Positions 16,883 to 24,280 of a stretch of DNA of 64,000 bases are shown in pieces (position 1 is the first letter of the stretch; each line of letters opens with the position of its first letter). Origin of the DNA: Apilactobacillus xinyiensis (GTDB lineage: Bacteria; Bacillota; Bacilli; Lactobacillales; Lactobacillaceae); assembly GCF_019656235.1 (NCBI RefSeq), contig NZ_BPLL01000007.1:1-64000 (forward strand), given 5' to 3'. The translations under genes were made by a program, and so were the position numbers. Under the pieces are notes generated by a model. The model saw only the letters and a list, made by a program, of their open reading frames with translations. It did not search any database and was not told where the DNA came from.

Positions 16883-17216
16883 ATTTATTCTTTTTACTTA
16901 CATCACGTGCTTCTAAGGTATTAGCTTGTAGGTTGATTGCTTCACGTTCATTTTTAGTTAAACTTTCTAAATACGCTGCCAGTGCAATTTCAATTGCATC
17001 TTTTTGATTTTCTGCTAAACCAGTTAAAGCAATGGCTTGTAACTTATTGCGAATATGGTTGTTAATCTTCAAGTTCGTATTAAAAGTAACTGAAGTAACA
17101 TTCTTATTTTTAGGATTATTCTTATCTTTTTTAGCATCAGCTTTTTTATTAAAATCATTGATACTAGCTTGATTTTTAGGTTTAATGTCGCGATTAGACC
17201 TTACTAAACTACTCAT
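16881..17216 (-). CDS. Ribbon-helix-helix-like partner of ParA2
   Basis: A protein of 111 residues whose first codons overlap the end of parA2 by eight bases, so the two are translationally coupled. A basic, disordered N-terminal 40 residues precede VTSVTFNTNLKIN (a strand) and two helices (NHIRNKLQAIALTG, KDAIEIALAAYLESL), the order expected of ParG/omega-type centromere-binding proteins. The likely target is the octamer repeat tract at 18092-18328 upstream of the operon. It is a different family branch from the cassette 1 partner. Fold and target are inferred. Confidence 0.6.
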   Translation of the reverse strand: MSSLVRSNRDIKPKNQASINDFNKKADAKKDKNNPKNKNVTSVTFNTNLKINNHIRNKLQAIALTGLAENQKDAIEIALAAYLESLTKNEREAINLQANTLEARDVSKKNK

Positions 17217-18018
17217 TTTCCATCACTCCAATTCTTTCGATTAATTCTTTCACTACCTTATCATAGATAGCAAATACTCGACGATCAAACATCGTATCAC
17301 TAGTAATTCCAGTTAATCCAAAACGTTTGATACGTTGCATGTAATGAATTTTGGTAGAGAAAATATTGCTATCGCCAAATTCATCAAAAGCAGCTTGCAT
17401 CGCTACTTCATCCACTGGAGCTGACGCTTGCATCAATACTGCTAAAATTCCAATTACATCTAGACGTGGAGCTTTATATGTATCGATAACTTGCGTTTGA
17501 ATATATTCAATGTAGGCTTTAGCACCTTCAAATGAATGCTCATGTGTTTGCATGATTACTAAACAATAATCACTCGCATATAAAGCTGAATCAGTAATTA
17601 ATGAAATAGTAGGGGGGGTATCAATAATTACATAATCGTAGTTACTCTTTATTTTTACTAACAGTTCATTAAAAGCACGTACTCGTTCATTATAATCTGT
17701 GTATTTTTCCATGTATCGAGGAAATAATGAAAAATCCGGTGCTGATGCTAATAAATCTAAATTATCTTTAATATTTACTAACGATTGAGATAAATCTTCA
17801 TTTTCAATTGACACCATTAAAGAATTATCAACGTGACTAACTTTGCCGTCAATGTTGGCTTTAGTATTTAATAAAATATTCGTAGCATTTCCTTGCGGAT
17901 CCAAATCAGCAATTAAAACTTTTTTATTCATTTTACTTAATTCATAACCAACTAATGTAGCATTGGATGTTTTTCCTACGCCACCCTTAAAATTTCCAAA
18001 AGTAATAACTTGAGTCAT
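17209..18018 (-). CDS. parA: ParA-family partition ATPase, cassette 2
   Basis: 269 residues, type Ib. Seen: KGGVGKTSN (deviant Walker A), IADLDPQGNATN, VIIDTPPTISLI and MQTHEHSFEGAKAYIEY. It is paralogous to parA1 but clearly diverged, and it is the one physically linked to repA1: the two genes diverge from a shared 0.67 kb control region with octamer repeats. Its operon partner overlaps its 3' end. Expected role: segregation of the repA1 replicon. Confidence 0.92.
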   Translation of the reverse strand: MTQVITFGNFKGGVGKTSNATLVGYELSKMNKKVLIADLDPQGNATNILLNTKANIDGKVSHVDNSLMVSIENEDLSQSLVNIKDNLDLLASAPDFSLFPRYMEKYTDYNERVRAFNELLVKIKSNYDYVIIDTPPTISLITDSALYASDYCLVIMQTHEHSFEGAKAYIEYIQTQVIDTYKAPRLDVIGILAVLMQASAPVDEVAMQAAFDEFGDSNIFSTKIHYMQRIKRFGLTGITSDTMFDRRVFAIYDKVVKELIERIGVMENE

Positions 18019-18091
18019 AAAATTAACCCCTTTTTTAATAAAATCACTAATATCTTTAGTTAATATTATAACAATAAAAAATTATTTTTTG

Positions 18092-18187
18092 TAGTGCTGT
18101 AGTGCCATAGTGCTGTAGTGCCATAGTGCTGTAGTGCCATAGTGCTGTAGTGCTGGCACTATGTAGTGCTGTAGTGCTGTAGTGCTA
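18092..18187. repeat. Octamer repeat tract, block 1 (candidate parS)
   Basis: Twelve contiguous 8-base units in perfect register: TAGTGCTG alternating with TAGTGCCA at first, then one inverted unit (GCACTATG at 18156), then three more direct units. It lies between parA2 and the repA1 promoter. The short units, direct plus inverted, resemble the heptad repeats bound by omega-type ribbon-helix-helix proteins. Centromere function is inferred. Confidence 0.75.
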
Positions 18188-18248
18188 ATAAAATAAACTT
18201 AGGTGGTGCTAGAAACGTTGATTTAAAAGGATTAAAAATCAAAAAAAG

Positions 18249-18328
18249 TAGTGCTGTAGTGCTGGCACTATGTAGTGCTGTAGTGCTGTAGTGCTGGCAC
18301 TATGTAGTGCTGTAGTGCTGTAGTGCCG
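18249..18328. repeat. Octamer repeat tract, block 2 (candidate parS)
   Basis: Ten contiguous octamers: two direct TAGTGCTG, one inverted GCACTATG, three direct, one inverted, three direct (the last TAGTGCCG). It ends 14 bases before the repA1 -35 box, so a protein bound here could also affect rep transcription. Confidence 0.75.
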
Positions 18329-18342
18329 CTTGCCAAAACGTA

Positions 18343-18371
18343 TTGACTTTGCCGAAATTAAGTAATAGGAT
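18343..18371 (+). promoter_or_regulatory. repA1 promoter
   Basis: TTGACT (18343-18348), 17 bases, TAGGAT (18366-18371). The transcript would begin near 18378 and run through the structured leader into repA1. Confidence 0.65.
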
Positions 18372-18438
18372 TAATGCATAAACAAAAAGCGCTGAACCAA
18401 TTTGGCCCAACGCTTAAAAAATAAAATACATAGCAAAG

Positions 18439-18571
18439 AAAAAAGAGCGTTGATTAATAATTACTGGTAATAATTATTAATCAGCTTACAAGTACCATAC
18501 TACTTGCTCGCCTTACGCTCTTATCATTTACTATTTAGTTAATGTTAGTGACATCTGTTACTAACTATTCA
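18439..18571 (-). ncRNA. Antisense RNA (countertranscript) of repA1
   Basis: A minus-strand promoter TTGAAA (18601-18606), 17 bases, TATAAT (18578-18583) would start an RNA near 18571. It reads through two hairpins, CAAGTA / TACTTG and GATTAATAATTA / TAATTATTAATC. It ends at an outer stem AAGAGCGT / ACGCTCTT followed by TTTTTT (18437-18444), an intrinsic terminator. The RNA is complementary to the repA1 mRNA leader. The same arrangement lies before repA2. Copy-number control is inferred. Confidence 0.75.
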
Positions 18572-18625
18572 ACTACCATTATAGTAGATAATAAGAGATT
18601 TTTCAATATATTACATAATATTTTG

Positions 18626-18681
18626 AAGGCAGCAAGTCGAAATCTTGTTGCCTTTTTTCTATCTATAAATAGGGGAGATAG
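18626..18681 (+). promoter_or_regulatory. repA1 leader: terminator-like hairpin and stem around the ribosome site
   Basis: AAGGCAGCAAG pairs with CTTGTTGCCTT followed by TTTT (18626-18658). Directly after it CTATCT (18659) can pair with AGATAG (18676) and enclose AGGGGA, the repA1 ribosome site. Both could be switched by the antisense RNA: one by early termination, one by hiding the ribosome site. Confidence 0.65.
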
Positions 18682-18685
18682 AAAT

Positions 18686-19639
18686 ATGAATCAATTTGTA
18701 CAGCTAAACGTTAACATCTTAAAGAATAAAGATCTTAACTCAGACGAAAAAATAACATTATCTTTAATCTTGGATCGCATGAAATCATCAATGCAACGTC
18801 GAAGTTTTTATGATAGTCAAAAACAGGCATACTATGTAGTATATCCGGTTAAGGAACTTATGGACATCTTGAATGTAGGTAAAAATACAGTCGTTAAAAT
18901 TCTTAAAAAATTAGAGTATTTAAGTTTGATTGTTAAAAAAAGAAGCTTTAATCGAGCTACGCGTATTTTCATTGCTCCAGCATTGATGGAAACAGAAATA
19001 GTTGATACTTCTGCAAGTTTAGATAATAAACCTGCAGAATCCCAAAAAGTAAACTTTAATCAAAAAATAAATCAAAATCTACATAGTAATACAGTTAATA
19101 CAGGCAATGATGTACAAACAACACCTGTCGTGGATCGTGTACAACAGTGGGCTAAAGCTACCAAACAAAAAGTTGGCTTAACTTTCACCAGCATTCAAGC
19201 TATTCAAAAGTTCTGTAAGAACAACGTGGAAAAATGTAAGCAGGTAGTCCGTCTAATTTTAAACGCTAGAAATAGCGTTGCCAAAGCTAACCGTTTAGTG
19301 AAACAACCAGTCGCTCAATTTGAAAGTAATCAAAATATCATCAATGGACTAGCACAACAGCTAGATCATATCTTTTCCTATGCGGTTAAACTACCACAAA
19401 GTAACTATGCAGGGTATGTAACCAATGCTTTGAAGGCTTACTTTACGGTTGCTTTTGGATTGGAAACTAAACCAGTAGTAGTTAAACCAACTGTTAAAGC
19501 TACTAAGTTCAATGATGGTAAAAAACACATCCATGAAGAATTGCCAGAATGGGCACAAGATGGATATGAGTTTAAAGAGGATGAAAGTGTTGATATGAGT
19601 AAGAAAGCTAAGTTAGAATCTATGCTTGCGGATATGTAA
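18686..19639 (+). CDS. repA: RepA_N-type replication initiator, replicon 1
   Basis: A protein of 317 residues. The N-terminal 100 residues are the winged-helix RepA_N domain of theta-replicating Gram-positive plasmids: SDEKITLSLILDRM, YDSQKQAYYVVYPVKEL, then the recognition-helix region NVGKNTVVKILKKLEYL. The middle is a variable linker and the C-terminus is basic and helical, as is usual for host-specific RepA tails. I chose ATG 18686 because AGGGGAG is just upstream; the longer frame from 18542 runs through the control hairpins. In this family the origin normally lies inside the rep gene. It is paralogous to repA2. Confidence 0.85.
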   Translation: MNQFVQLNVNILKNKDLNSDEKITLSLILDRMKSSMQRRSFYDSQKQAYYVVYPVKELMDILNVGKNTVVKILKKLEYLSLIVKKRSFNRATRIFIAPALMETEIVDTSASLDNKPAESQKVNFNQKINQNLHSNTVNTGNDVQTTPVVDRVQQWAKATKQKVGLTFTSIQAIQKFCKNNVEKCKQVVRLILNARNSVAKANRLVKQPVAQFESNQNIINGLAQQLDHIFSYAVKLPQSNYAGYVTNALKAYFTVAFGLETKPVVVKPTVKATKFNDGKKHIHEELPEWAQDGYEFKEDESVDMSKKAKLESMLADM

Positions 19640-20205
19640 AATTAGATAAAAAATTAAAGGACTCATTAGATTCTACTGACTGGAAATGGTTAAAAAACGT
19701 CTCAATAGATGAAGATAGGTGTAGTTATCATATTGATAATAATATCTACTATTTAACGAAAATCTAGATATTAGTGTTGCTACGGTTTCATCATCTGTAT
19801 ATAATACGAAAACACAAAATGATTCATATAGTGTAAAGGTGGACAGCAATAATACAACTATTGTGTATAAAAGCAAATTAGGAGCTTATATAGGAGAAAT
19901 AAATCTTACTTCAAATAAAATTCAAAACGTAAAAGCTGACGCTTCAATACATGGAAACTTAAATAACAAACTAAGAGAGACATAGAAATTTCTAATGGGA
20001 ATACTAGCCCTTTTAATATTTTCACATATTATCCAGGACAGGAGAACGGACATCACTATAATGCTGGAGTTCATGTTCAATGTAACGATTTCAACGGACC
20101 AAACAATACATCTCATTATTACTGGTCACACCCATTTAAAGCTGCAAGAAACTTTATTAATAGTGATTTTGAATACCATCAGATTGAGTATGGATGCTAA
20201 ATGAA
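19640..20205 (+). pseudogene. Decayed coding region of unknown function
   Basis: Plus-strand frames carry protein-like segments in order: a Lys/Asp-rich stretch around DWKWLKNVSID, a Ser/Thr/Asn-rich stretch with IVYKSKLGAYIGEINL, and a final part PFNIFTYYPGQENGHHYNAG ending in EYHQIEYGC. They look like one former gene for a secreted or surface protein, now broken in a few places. I recognise no family. It follows repA1 directly with no visible promoter. Confidence 0.45.
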
Positions 20206-20318
20206 TTGAAACAAGAAGTGCCACGGATTAAGAAGTAGTCATCCTGTTAATTGTTCTTCATTTGACAGCATATGTTCTCATACTAATTTGTCTATTAGAC
20301 TATGGTGGAGGGAATAAT

Positions 20319-20358
20319 AAAAATCTTCCTCTTAATTAAAAATAAGAGGAAGGTTTTT
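20319..20358. terminator. Terminator hairpin
   Basis: CTTCCTCTTA pairs with TAAGAGGAAG and has T-runs on both sides, so it may end transcription from either direction. Confidence 0.75.
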
Positions 20359-20360
20359 AT

Positions 20361-20513
20361 TCACGAGTATATTAAAGCAGTTACTAAAGCAGTTAGTATA
20401 ACCAATATAACTATAAATAAAGTTATATATATGGGTCTAAGTATACTTTTGAATAAAGCTAGAATAAAAGTTAATATTAAAGCATAAGTAATCATCAATA
20501 AAATAGTATACAT
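20361..20513 (-). CDS. Small membrane protein (about 50 aa)
   Basis: A short minus-strand ORF that is almost wholly hydrophobic, with two helices (LLMITYALILTFILALF and ITLFIVILVILTALVTALI) joined by KSILRPIY. It ends just before a good terminator. GGAG abuts the first ATG, so the true start is uncertain; a second ATG at 20495 is possible. No family recognised. AT-rich DNA favours chance hydrophobic frames, so confidence is modest. Confidence 0.4.
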   Translation of the reverse strand: MYTILLMITYALILTFILALFKSILRPIYITLFIVILVILTALVTALIYS

Positions 20514-20624
20514 CTCCAGACTGTATTTTTATCAATTTAAAATATTATAACGCGCTTTAAATATTATTTCTGAATATATACTGATAAGTTGAATAAATAG
20601 TATTATAGTTTTTAAATTTTATTT

Positions 20625-20830
20625 TTATATTTCTTTTTCTATAATCTTGATTATTTCTTTTAGCTCTTCAAAATCGTCTTTTGTAGCCTGCTTTTTAACA
20701 AAATTACGGCTAGTGGAGCGTTTAAGCAGGCAATATTTAAACAAACGATCACTTGTCAATATCTTCATTCGTAAGTTGGTAACTAATGAAGATATTGAAG
20801 AACTATCTAAATTAATTGAGGAGCGAAAGA
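20625..20830. repeat. Head-to-head inverted coding remnants
   Basis: Reading outward from about 20735, the minus strand gives LKRSTSRNFVKKQATKDDF and the plus strand gives NKRSLVNIFIRKLVTNEDI, followed on both by (F/I)EEL and a Lys/Glu-rich helix. The two frames share partly palindromic DNA (AGTGGAGCGTTT / AAACGATCACT). It looks like an inverted duplication of a small gene end; neither side has a convincing start. Confidence 0.4.
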
Positions 20831-21004
20831 ATGTTGGGAAAGAAGGGCGATACTGGACATAGTGGCTTAAGTATTGGATTGATTCTAGGTCTGATAGTGG
20901 GTTACATTATTTATATTTGTACAAATGAAATGATTTTTTTATCTACAGGCTTAGCTCTGGAAATTTCTATGGGAGTGTCATTAGATCAAAATAAAAAAAG
21001 CTAA
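20831..21004 (+). CDS. Small glycine-rich two-helix membrane protein, copy 1
   Basis: 57 residues starting MLGKKGDTGHSG, with helix 1 (LSIGLILGLIVGYIIYI), a short loop and helix 2 (LSTGLALEISMGVSL), ending DQNKKS. GAGGAG lies seven bases before the ATG. It is similar in length, topology and C-terminus to the protein at 24027-24200. The family is not recognised. Glycines spaced along both helices suggest tight packing or oligomers. Confidence 0.6.
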   Translation: MLGKKGDTGHSGLSIGLILGLIVGYIIYICTNEMIFLSTGLALEISMGVSLDQNKKS

Positions 21005-21028
21005 ATGGGAATTTATGCTAAATAATAT

Positions 21029-21382
21029 TTACTTAGATTGGTCTTTACTATAGTCAGTTATCCTAGTTATTCTAATATTATTATTTTTTTCTCTTATTCC
21101 ATAAATGCCAATTTCTCTCTTATTCAAAGAAGCAACATAATACAAAACATTTCCTCCACCTTGATTATCAGTTATGTTGCTTAGACTGTCTTTACTATTT
21201 TTTCTAATATAATTAAATAAATTATTGTTCTTACATACTTTCTTTAACTGTTGGTCTTTATTTTTTATCTGATTAAATTTTGTATCTATAAATACGTTTT
21301 CTGTATCGGGATTTTTAATAATAAGAAATAGTATTGCTGTTGTTATTAACACAATTATTATAATCACAATCTTCTTTTTCAT
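21029..21382 (-). CDS. Membrane-anchored protein with TDNQGGG motif, copy 1
   Basis: 117 residues: a basic start and one N-terminal hydrophobic helix (IVIIIIVLITTAILFLII), then an extracellular Lys/Asn-rich domain with NITDNQGGGNVLYYV and EIGIYGI. The same motif pattern occurs in the protein at 37764-38132. No known family is recognised. GGATCGG sits a little upstream of the ATG. Expected location: anchored to the outer face of the membrane, or released if the helix is cleaved. Confidence 0.65.
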   Translation of the reverse strand: MKKKIVIIIIVLITTAILFLIIKNPDTENVFIDTKFNQIKNKDQQLKKVCKNNNLFNYIRKNSKDSLSNITDNQGGGNVLYYVASLNKREIGIYGIREKNNNIRITRITDYSKDQSK

Positions 21383-21562
21383 ATATATCCGATCCTTTTT
21401 ATGTTCAATTATTATTAAATCAAAATTCTATTTATCATAGATTATACTTATAGTACTAAAAAATTAAAAAATAACTTAATAAACCAAATAATTTTTTTGC
21501 TACTACACTATTTATTTTTATATAAAAAGACAATTGCAATCAAAATGCAACCGTCTTTCTAA

Positions 21563-22041
21563 ATTAATTTATATGATTGTTAACTAGGGCATTAACTTTA
21601 TTCTTAGATCTAAGGAGTAAAAATGTAAATAATACAAATAAAACATCTAGAGTATATAATGCATAGTTATTATCAAAAATAGTGTTTAAAATAAACACAG
21701 AAAAATCTGTAAAAAAGTGTATAAACATAACTAAAAATATATTTTTAGTTCTAATGTATATTGCGGAAACTATACAGCCAAATGCAGTTGCATCTATTAT
21801 TTGTGTAATAGTATTTGCAAATGAAGGTTAAGATGTATGATGAAGATTTATCTTTGATTGAAATATTGTTTATTCCGAAAATTACCTTTTGTTTTAACCA
21901 AAGTTTGTTAATTAAGATTAATAAACCTAAAGAAAAGATGTATCTAGATGCAACAGATAACGCTTCATTATCTCTGAATACTATTGAAAATGTAATAGCA
22001 AAGAACAATGATATTATAATTTGCAAAAAGTAAAAAGACAA
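21563..22041 (-). pseudogene. Broken CPBP (CAAX protease/Abi) family gene
   Basis: The upstream part starts MSFYFLQIIISLFFAITF. The downstream part, in another frame, contains the family C-terminal pattern FGCIVSAIYIRTKNIFLVM followed by FIHFFTDFSVFI and ends INNHIN-like residues. The two parts are joined by a frameshift near 21830, and the total is shorter than usual for intramembrane CPBP proteases, so internal sequence is probably lost. Intact relatives often give self-immunity to bacteriocins; here function is unlikely. Confidence 0.6.
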
Positions 22042-22234
22042 AATACTAAAAATAGAGTTTTTTTTTCAAGTTGTACAAACCTTCTTTCATTTATTAATCA
22101 TTATGGTAACATAACTTTGTTAAAAAATAAGTTAATATATTTAAAAAACACAATTTACAAATTGACATTTTCTGAATAATTGTATTTAAGCCAAGTTATT
22201 AATAATAATTAATTTATGCTTATTGAATATCAAA

Positions 22235-22282
22235 ATAAAAAGTACCTATCTAGCTGTTAACATAGCTAGTAGGTACTTTTTA
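22235..22282. terminator. Terminator hairpin
   Basis: AAAAAGTACCTA-CTAGCT pairs with AGCTAG-TAGGTACTTTTT. It follows the stop of the 57-residue membrane protein on the minus strand and has T-runs on both strands. Confidence 0.8.
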
Positions 22283-22453
22283 TTTTTTAAATATGATATT
22301 TAGTAAATTTTCCACAATAAACAATATAATTATGTCGGCAATAGCAATTATAATCGATGAAATATTATGTTGAATACCTAATAATACAGAGAAGAAAACA
22401 ACTAAGAACGTAATTACTAGTGATAGGATATTTTTTATTAATTGGTTGTTCAT
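22280..22453 (-). CDS. Small membrane protein
   Basis: 57 residues from MNNQLIKN, with two hydrophobic helices (ILSLVITFLVVFFSVLL, ISSIIIAIADIIILFIV) and a basic end FKK. The ribosome site (GGTGAT) is weak; an alternative ATG lies five codons upstream. It is followed by a strong terminator, which favours a real gene. Function unknown. Confidence 0.5.
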   Translation of the reverse strand: MNNQLIKNILSLVITFLVVFFSVLLGIQHNISSIIIAIADIIILFIVENLLNIIFKK

Positions 22454-22510
22454 TTTATCACCATCCAATATATTCAGCGCTGTGACAATAATATTTAAAT
22501 GTTTTAATAA

Positions 22511-22750
22511 TTGAAGAAAAATAATTTATCATTTTTATTTATTGAACTTAAATATACAATCCATAATATTATATACTATGTTATACATATAAAAATAATA
22601 CTTGAAATTGGACTTAGAAAGAATGCTAATAAGCACCATATAGGATATATAAACCATTCATATTTTGTAAAAAAATCAATAATTTGTCTTTTACTCTTAC
22701 TTATCAATTTAATCATCACTTTTCTTGCGTATATTATTTATCTAAGCTAG
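22511..22750 (+). CDS. Possible small membrane protein
   Basis: A 79-residue frame opening at TTG, with a His/Asn-rich first half and a strong C-terminal helix (IICLLLLLINLIITFLAYII). No ribosome site is seen and the start is weak, so this could be a remnant or a chance frame in AT-rich DNA. Confidence 0.25.
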   Translation: MKKNNLSFLFIELKYTIHNIIYYVIHIKIILEIGLRKNANKHHIGYINHSYFVKKSIICLLLLLINLIITFLAYIIYLS

Positions 22751-23194
22751 CTTAATTTTAACATCATCTTATATACATATCAAAACAGACAACTTATTTA
22801 ACTAAAAAAGTATAAATTTATAGAAAAGAGTTAGTATTATAAAAGAGAGGTGAAAATTTGAAGAATTTTAAATAAAAATGGCTTTAGACAATAAAACTAA
22901 GGTATATAAAATATCTTAATCTTACTTCTTCAATATATTAGATGAAAAAACAAATGTTAGCACTGATTATTTCTGTTATAGCTTTCATAATATCTATTAT
23001 TTCATTAATAATTGTTTTTAAAAGGGTGATTTGAATGGAGTTGTCATAATAATGCAAAAATGATAACAAAAATTGGGACGAGAAAAATAAGGATTAAAAA
23101 ATATACATTATTAGACGTTCTACAGTTAAAAAATTCATTTGTAAATTTGCAATTGATGAATATATATTAAAAATAATTAAGGAGAGAGAAGCTA
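22751..23194. other. Gene-poor stretch before hicB
   Basis: About 440 AT-rich bases. A good ribosome site AGAGAGGTG near 22844 is followed by a frame that stops after five codons. A 30-codon hydrophobic ORF (22942-23034, MKKQMLALIISVIAFIISII) lacks a ribosome site. I see no convincing gene. Confidence 0.4.
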
Positions 23195-23590
23195 ATGATT
23201 AATAAAAGTGATAACTTCTTAGTTTATCCAGTTATTCTGCATCCAGAATTAGAAGGCGGATATTCGGTTGAAGTTCCAGATATTAACGGTGGATCATGGA
23301 CTCAAGGTGAAACAGTAGAGGAAAGTTTATACATGGCTCGTGATTTAATTGGCATTAACTTAATTGATTGTATCGAATATCCTAAATTTACACCAATTAA
23401 AGATATTAAAGTAGCCAAAAATGATATTATAACGGTCGTAGATATTGATATAAATAAATATCGCAGATCTACTGCTAAGACTGTTAGAAAAAATGTGTCT
23501 TTACCTGAATATCTAGTAGAGATAGGGAAAAAACAGGGTATTAATTTCTCTGATGTACTAACTAAAGCACTGGAAGAAAAGCTTTTGTAA
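23195..23590 (+). CDS. HicB-family antitoxin-like protein, no HicA partner seen
   Basis: 131 residues. The N-terminal half is the HicB partial-RNase-H fold (YPVILHPELEGGYSVEVPD, then GETVEESLYMARDLIG). The C-terminal part is a ribbon-helix-helix-like DNA-binding tail (KNVSLPEYLVEIGKKQGIN). HicB normally neutralises the mRNA interferase HicA and represses the pair. Neither flank codes for a recognisable 60-residue HicA. It may act as an orphan regulator. AAGGAG lies well placed before the ATG, and a terminator follows. Confidence 0.8.
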   Translation: MINKSDNFLVYPVILHPELEGGYSVEVPDINGGSWTQGETVEESLYMARDLIGINLIDCIEYPKFTPIKDIKVAKNDIITVVDIDINKYRRSTAKTVRKNVSLPEYLVEIGKKQGINFSDVLTKALEEKLL

Positions 23591-23631
23591 AAATTAGTTA
23601 GATAGATAAATGCAATGAAAAATTATATATA

Positions 23632-23662
23632 CAAAAAAGCACTCACCTTGAGTGCTTTTACT
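23632..23662. terminator. Shared terminator of two converging genes
   Basis: AAAAAGCACTCA pairs with TGAGTGCTTTT with a three-base loop. It lies between the hicB-like gene and a leftward small membrane gene. Confidence 0.85.
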
Positions 23663-23831
23663 ATTTTCTAAATTTAGCTACGATTATTATCGACAACATA
23701 CATTGAATAAGTGTAAATGCTAAATGAATATAGAAATGATAATTGTAAAAATACGATGATATAAATTCCGATAACAAGCCTGTTGCAAAAAGCATTATTA
23801 ATAAGTATATAAATAGTTTTGAACCTTTCAT
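23661..23831 (-). CDS. Small membrane protein (56 aa)
   Basis: Starts MKGSKLFIYLLIMLFATGLL and carries a second helix (FTLIQCMLSIIIVAKF) ending in RK. AAGGAG lies ten bases before the ATG and a terminator overlaps the end, so the gene is well framed. Topology: hairpin with both ends inside. No family recognised. Confidence 0.6.
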   Translation of the reverse strand: MKGSKLFIYLLIMLFATGLLSEFISSYFYNYHFYIHLAFTLIQCMLSIIIVAKFRK

Positions 23832-24026
23832 ATTAAATTAACTCCTTGATTTTTTGATAAAATTATTTTATTGATTTGTAAGACATTACTTATTTAATCT
23901 GATTGTATGATACTTAATATAAAAAAACAATTTTTATAAGTCCAAACCTTTTAACTGCAATTGAAGTCCTTTACTTTTTGTTATCAATCAATTATATTAT
24001 TATAAATAATTTAGGAGAAAAAATTG

Positions 24027-24200
24027 ATGGGAAATAAAAAAAGAGAAAACAATGATGGTTTAGCTATTGGAATCGGCATAGGTATTACATTTGGTCCTGC
24101 AATGGGGTTGCTTTTCAAAGACCCGGCTACTGGAGTTTCTCTGGGACTGCCATTAGGTGTAGTATTAGGTTTATGTTTAAATCGAAACAAAAAAGACTAG
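24027..24200 (+). CDS. Small glycine-rich two-helix membrane protein, copy 2
   Basis: 57 residues starting MGNKKRENNDGLAIGIGIGI; helix 1 has a GxGxGxxxGxxxG run, and helix 2 reads GVSLGLPLGVVLGL before NRNKKD. TTAGGAG precedes the ATG. It shares length, charge pattern and helix-2 motif (xSxGxxLG...NKK) with the protein at 20831-21004. Regular glycines suggest glycine-zipper packing. Function unknown. Confidence 0.65.
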   Translation: MGNKKRENNDGLAIGIGIGITFGPAMGLLFKDPATGVSLGLPLGVVLGLCLNRNKKD

Positions 24201-24232
24201 TAACTCAAATGAGTGACTGGTCCTTTTTCTTA
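24190..24232 (+). terminator. Intrinsic terminator
   Basis: GACTAGT/ACTC and GAGT/ACTGGTC pair around AAAT, followed by CTTTTT, just after copy 2 of the small glycine-rich protein. Confidence 0.75.
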
Positions 24233-24280
24233 TGTTTCAGCATATAATAATTTTTCAGATATGTTGATATGAATGCGTAC

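Noticed and set aside
18092-18328. Octamer tract read as classical rep iterons
   Set aside because: RepA_N plasmids usually carry the origin inside rep, iterons are commonly about 20 bases, and the tract adjoins a ParA plus RHH operon; a partition site fits better, though RepA binding is not excluded.
20302-20487. Plus-strand 61-codon ORF
   Set aside because: It runs through a terminator and opposes a more protein-like hydrophobic minus-strand ORF; no ribosome site.
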